A DNA stretch of 39,838 nucleotides, from contig CAYLSV010000032.1 of the NCBI GenBank assembly GCA_964386435.1, positions 1 through 39,838 of the forward strand, written 5' to 3'. Shown piece after piece: positions 38,709 through 39,838 of the stretch; position 1 is the stretch's first letter; each line of letters opens with the position of its first letter. Source of the stretch: CAYLSV01 sp964386435 (GTDB lineage: Bacteria > Planctomycetota > Phycisphaerae > Tepidisphaerales > Tepidisphaeraceae). The translations under genes were made by a program, and so were the position numbers. A model generated the notes under the pieces. That model did no database searches. It was not told where the DNA came from and was given only the letters and a program-made list of their open reading frames with translations.

Positions 38709-39838
38709 TCAGCGAAGGCGAAGCTCGCTGGTTCCGGCGTGCGGCGCCAGCGTAAAGGTGGTTTGGCCAATGGCGGCATCGACCTGGTAGTCGCCGTGGA
38801 AGCCGCGGAAGCTCACGCGGCCATCGGCGTCGGTCCTGAGGTCCAGCGGGCCGGTCGTCCACTCGCCGTGGATCAGGCGGTGCAGCGCGTGCAACGCCGG
38901 CTTCGGGCTGGCGTCCTTGCGGAGCAACCCGATCGGGGCACCCATGAAGCCGGGGTCGAGGAAGTCCCACCACACGATCGACTCGACCGCCGGGTGGCTG
39001 AACAGCGTGCGGTAGGTTTGCACGAGGTAATGCTCCTGCTTGGCCTCGCCCTCGGGGGTGCCGTCCCAGTCGTCGAGCCACGGCTGGCCGGGCCAGTCCT
39101 TCAGGCGTCCGGAGCTGATGTCCAGCTCCGTGAAGTGCAGCGGCTTCCCGAGCGCGGCAAACTGCTCACACGTCGCCCAAACCTCGGCCGGCTCCTTGAA
39201 GAGCGTGAAGTGCTCCCAACTCTCCACCGCCTCCGCCGGCTGCGGGGCGGCGTACATGTGCGTCTGCAAGCCCACCACGTCGAAGTCGACGCCGGCGTCG
39301 ATGCAATCCCGCAGAAACCGCAGGTTGCGCGGCGTGTCTTCGTAGTCGTTCAGCGTCAGCTCGGCCGCCGGGTTCGCCGCTCGCGCCGCCTGGCAGCCGC
39401 GGCGGGCGACCTCCACCCGGCCCAGGTCCGTCACCAGGTCGCCCCACGGGTTGGCGTCGAGCTTCATCTCCGGGGCGAACATCATCTCGTTCGTCACGTC
39501 CCATTGATCCACCAGCCCCGCGAAGCCGCCCACCTCGCGGGTGACGCGGTCGAGGTAGGCGTCGAGCAACTCGCCCGGCTTCATGCCGATCGTCCAGTCG
39601 GGCTGGACGTTGTGCCAGCCGAGCGGGTGGCCCTTGCTGGCGGTGCCGCGATCGCGCAGCCACGTCGCCATAGCCCGGTGGTTAGCCGTCGCCGGCTCGC
39701 CGCGCTTCCGCTCGTATTCGCCCCAGTAAAACGGCAAAATCGCCAAGTTGAACAGCTTGGCAAACTGCCGGTTGTGGGCCGTGTCGCGGTCGAGGTCCAG
39801 GCGAAAGGCGATGGCCCCGAAGTCGAAGGCGTGCGACG
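38709..39838 (-). CDS. GH10 family endo-xylanase-like enzyme, partial (N-terminus outside window)
   Basis: At least 375 codons; the frame stays open to the window edge, with coding-like SHAFDFGAIAFRLDLDRDTA upstream of any internal start, so the gene continues. The barrel shows KGHPLGWHNVQPDW, WDVTNEMM with the acid/base Glu, AELTLNDYED, VGLQTHMYAAPQPAEAV and HFTELDIS with the nucleophile Glu; these are the standard GH10 signatures. After the barrel end (WWDFLDPGFMGAPIGLLRKD then PKPALHALHRLIHGEWTT) an 60-residue C-terminal strand domain remains (FRGFHGDYQVDAAIGQTTFT). The enzyme would cut beta-1,4-xylan or mixed-link xylose polymers. It converges on the PEP-CTERM gene across a terminator. 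Confidence 0.92.
   Translation of the reverse strand, partial: SHAFDFGAIAFRLDLDRDTAHNRQFAKLFNLAILPFYWGEYERKRGEPATANHRAMATWLRDRGTASKGHPLGWHNVQPDWTIGMKPGELLDAYLDRVTREVGGFAGLVDQWDVTNEMMFAPEMKLDANPWGDLVTDLGRVEVARRGCQAARAANPAAELTLNDYEDTPRNLRFLRDCIDAGVDFDVVGLQTHMYAAPQPAEAVESWEHFTLFKEPAEVWATCEQFAALGKPLHFTELDISSGRLKDWPGQPWLDDWDGTPEGEAKQEHYLVQTYRTLFSHPAVESIVWWDFLDPGFMGAPIGLLRKDASPKPALHALHRLIHGEWTTGPLDLRTDADGRVSFRGFHGDYQVDAAIGQTTFTLAPHAGTSELRLR

Noticed and set aside
1..39838. CRISPR arrays, insertion sequences, rRNA genes, replication origin
   Set aside because: No regular spaced repeats, transposase genes, rRNA sequence or DnaA-box cluster was noticed in the window.

Overview
This window looks like a chromosomal piece of a marine-type planctomycete, probably class Phycisphaerae. 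The evidence is high GC with nearly closed gene spacing, a protein carrying the planctomycete N-terminal LEPRRLL motif, a PEP-CTERM protein, a type II pseudopilin next to catabolic genes, and a dense mix of sulfatases and glycoside hydrolases. I had no database access, so family names rest on motifs and domain order that can be read in the sequence.

Layout. Positions 1-60 are the 3' end of a tRNA-Tyr. Next to it (181-879, minus strand) lies the frameshifted, truncated remnant of a phage/plasmid D5-type primase-helicase, which suggests an old integration at the tRNA. A small membrane protein encoded in very G-rich DNA (894-1148) and a sigma-70 factor (1229-2206) follow. From 2334 onward the window is one long polysaccharide-degradation region. 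It holds six sulfatases, three paralogous GxGYxYP-like secreted proteins, a LEPR/pectate-lyase-fold/LamG protein, GH127, GH9, two GH2 and GH10 enzymes. It also has a small sugar-acid module (enolase-superfamily dehydratase, extended SDR, RraA-like aldolase), a XylR-type regulator, a pseudopilin, a DJ-1/PfpI protein and a PEP-CTERM protein.

Transcription units, inferred from spacing and overlaps: DJ-1/PfpI plus GxGYxYP-1 (minus, ATGA overlap); the LEPR protein (minus); two sulfatases (plus, overlapping); sulfatase plus GxGYxYP-2 (minus) divergent from xylR-like; pseudopilin plus RraA-like (minus, TGATG overlap) divergent from dehydratase plus SDR; GH127 (minus); GxGYxYP-3 (minus) divergent from a run sulfatase-GH9-GH2-GH2-sulfatase-sulfatase (25681-37810); then the PEP-CTERM gene with a strong terminator, facing a GH10 gene that leaves the window.

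How it may work together (inference): secreted sulfatases, GH9, GH2, GH10 and the beta-helix protein would desulfate and cut a sulfated, xylose- or arabinose-containing algal or plant polysaccharide. The leaderless sulfatases and GH127 would finish oligosaccharides in the cytoplasm. Dehydratase, SDR and RraA-like aldolase could process the released sugar acids, under XylR-type control.

The most interesting signals are: (1) three divergent GxGYxYP-like paralogs that share a changed signature (S-[LM]-N-[ND]-G-G in place of the Gly/Tyr motif), each near a sulfatase; (2) a 19-bp inverted repeat centred on the -10 box of two distant carbohydrate genes; (3) an in-domain acidic repeat linker in GxGYxYP-3 that broke the assembly; and (4) the primase fossil beside tRNA-Tyr.
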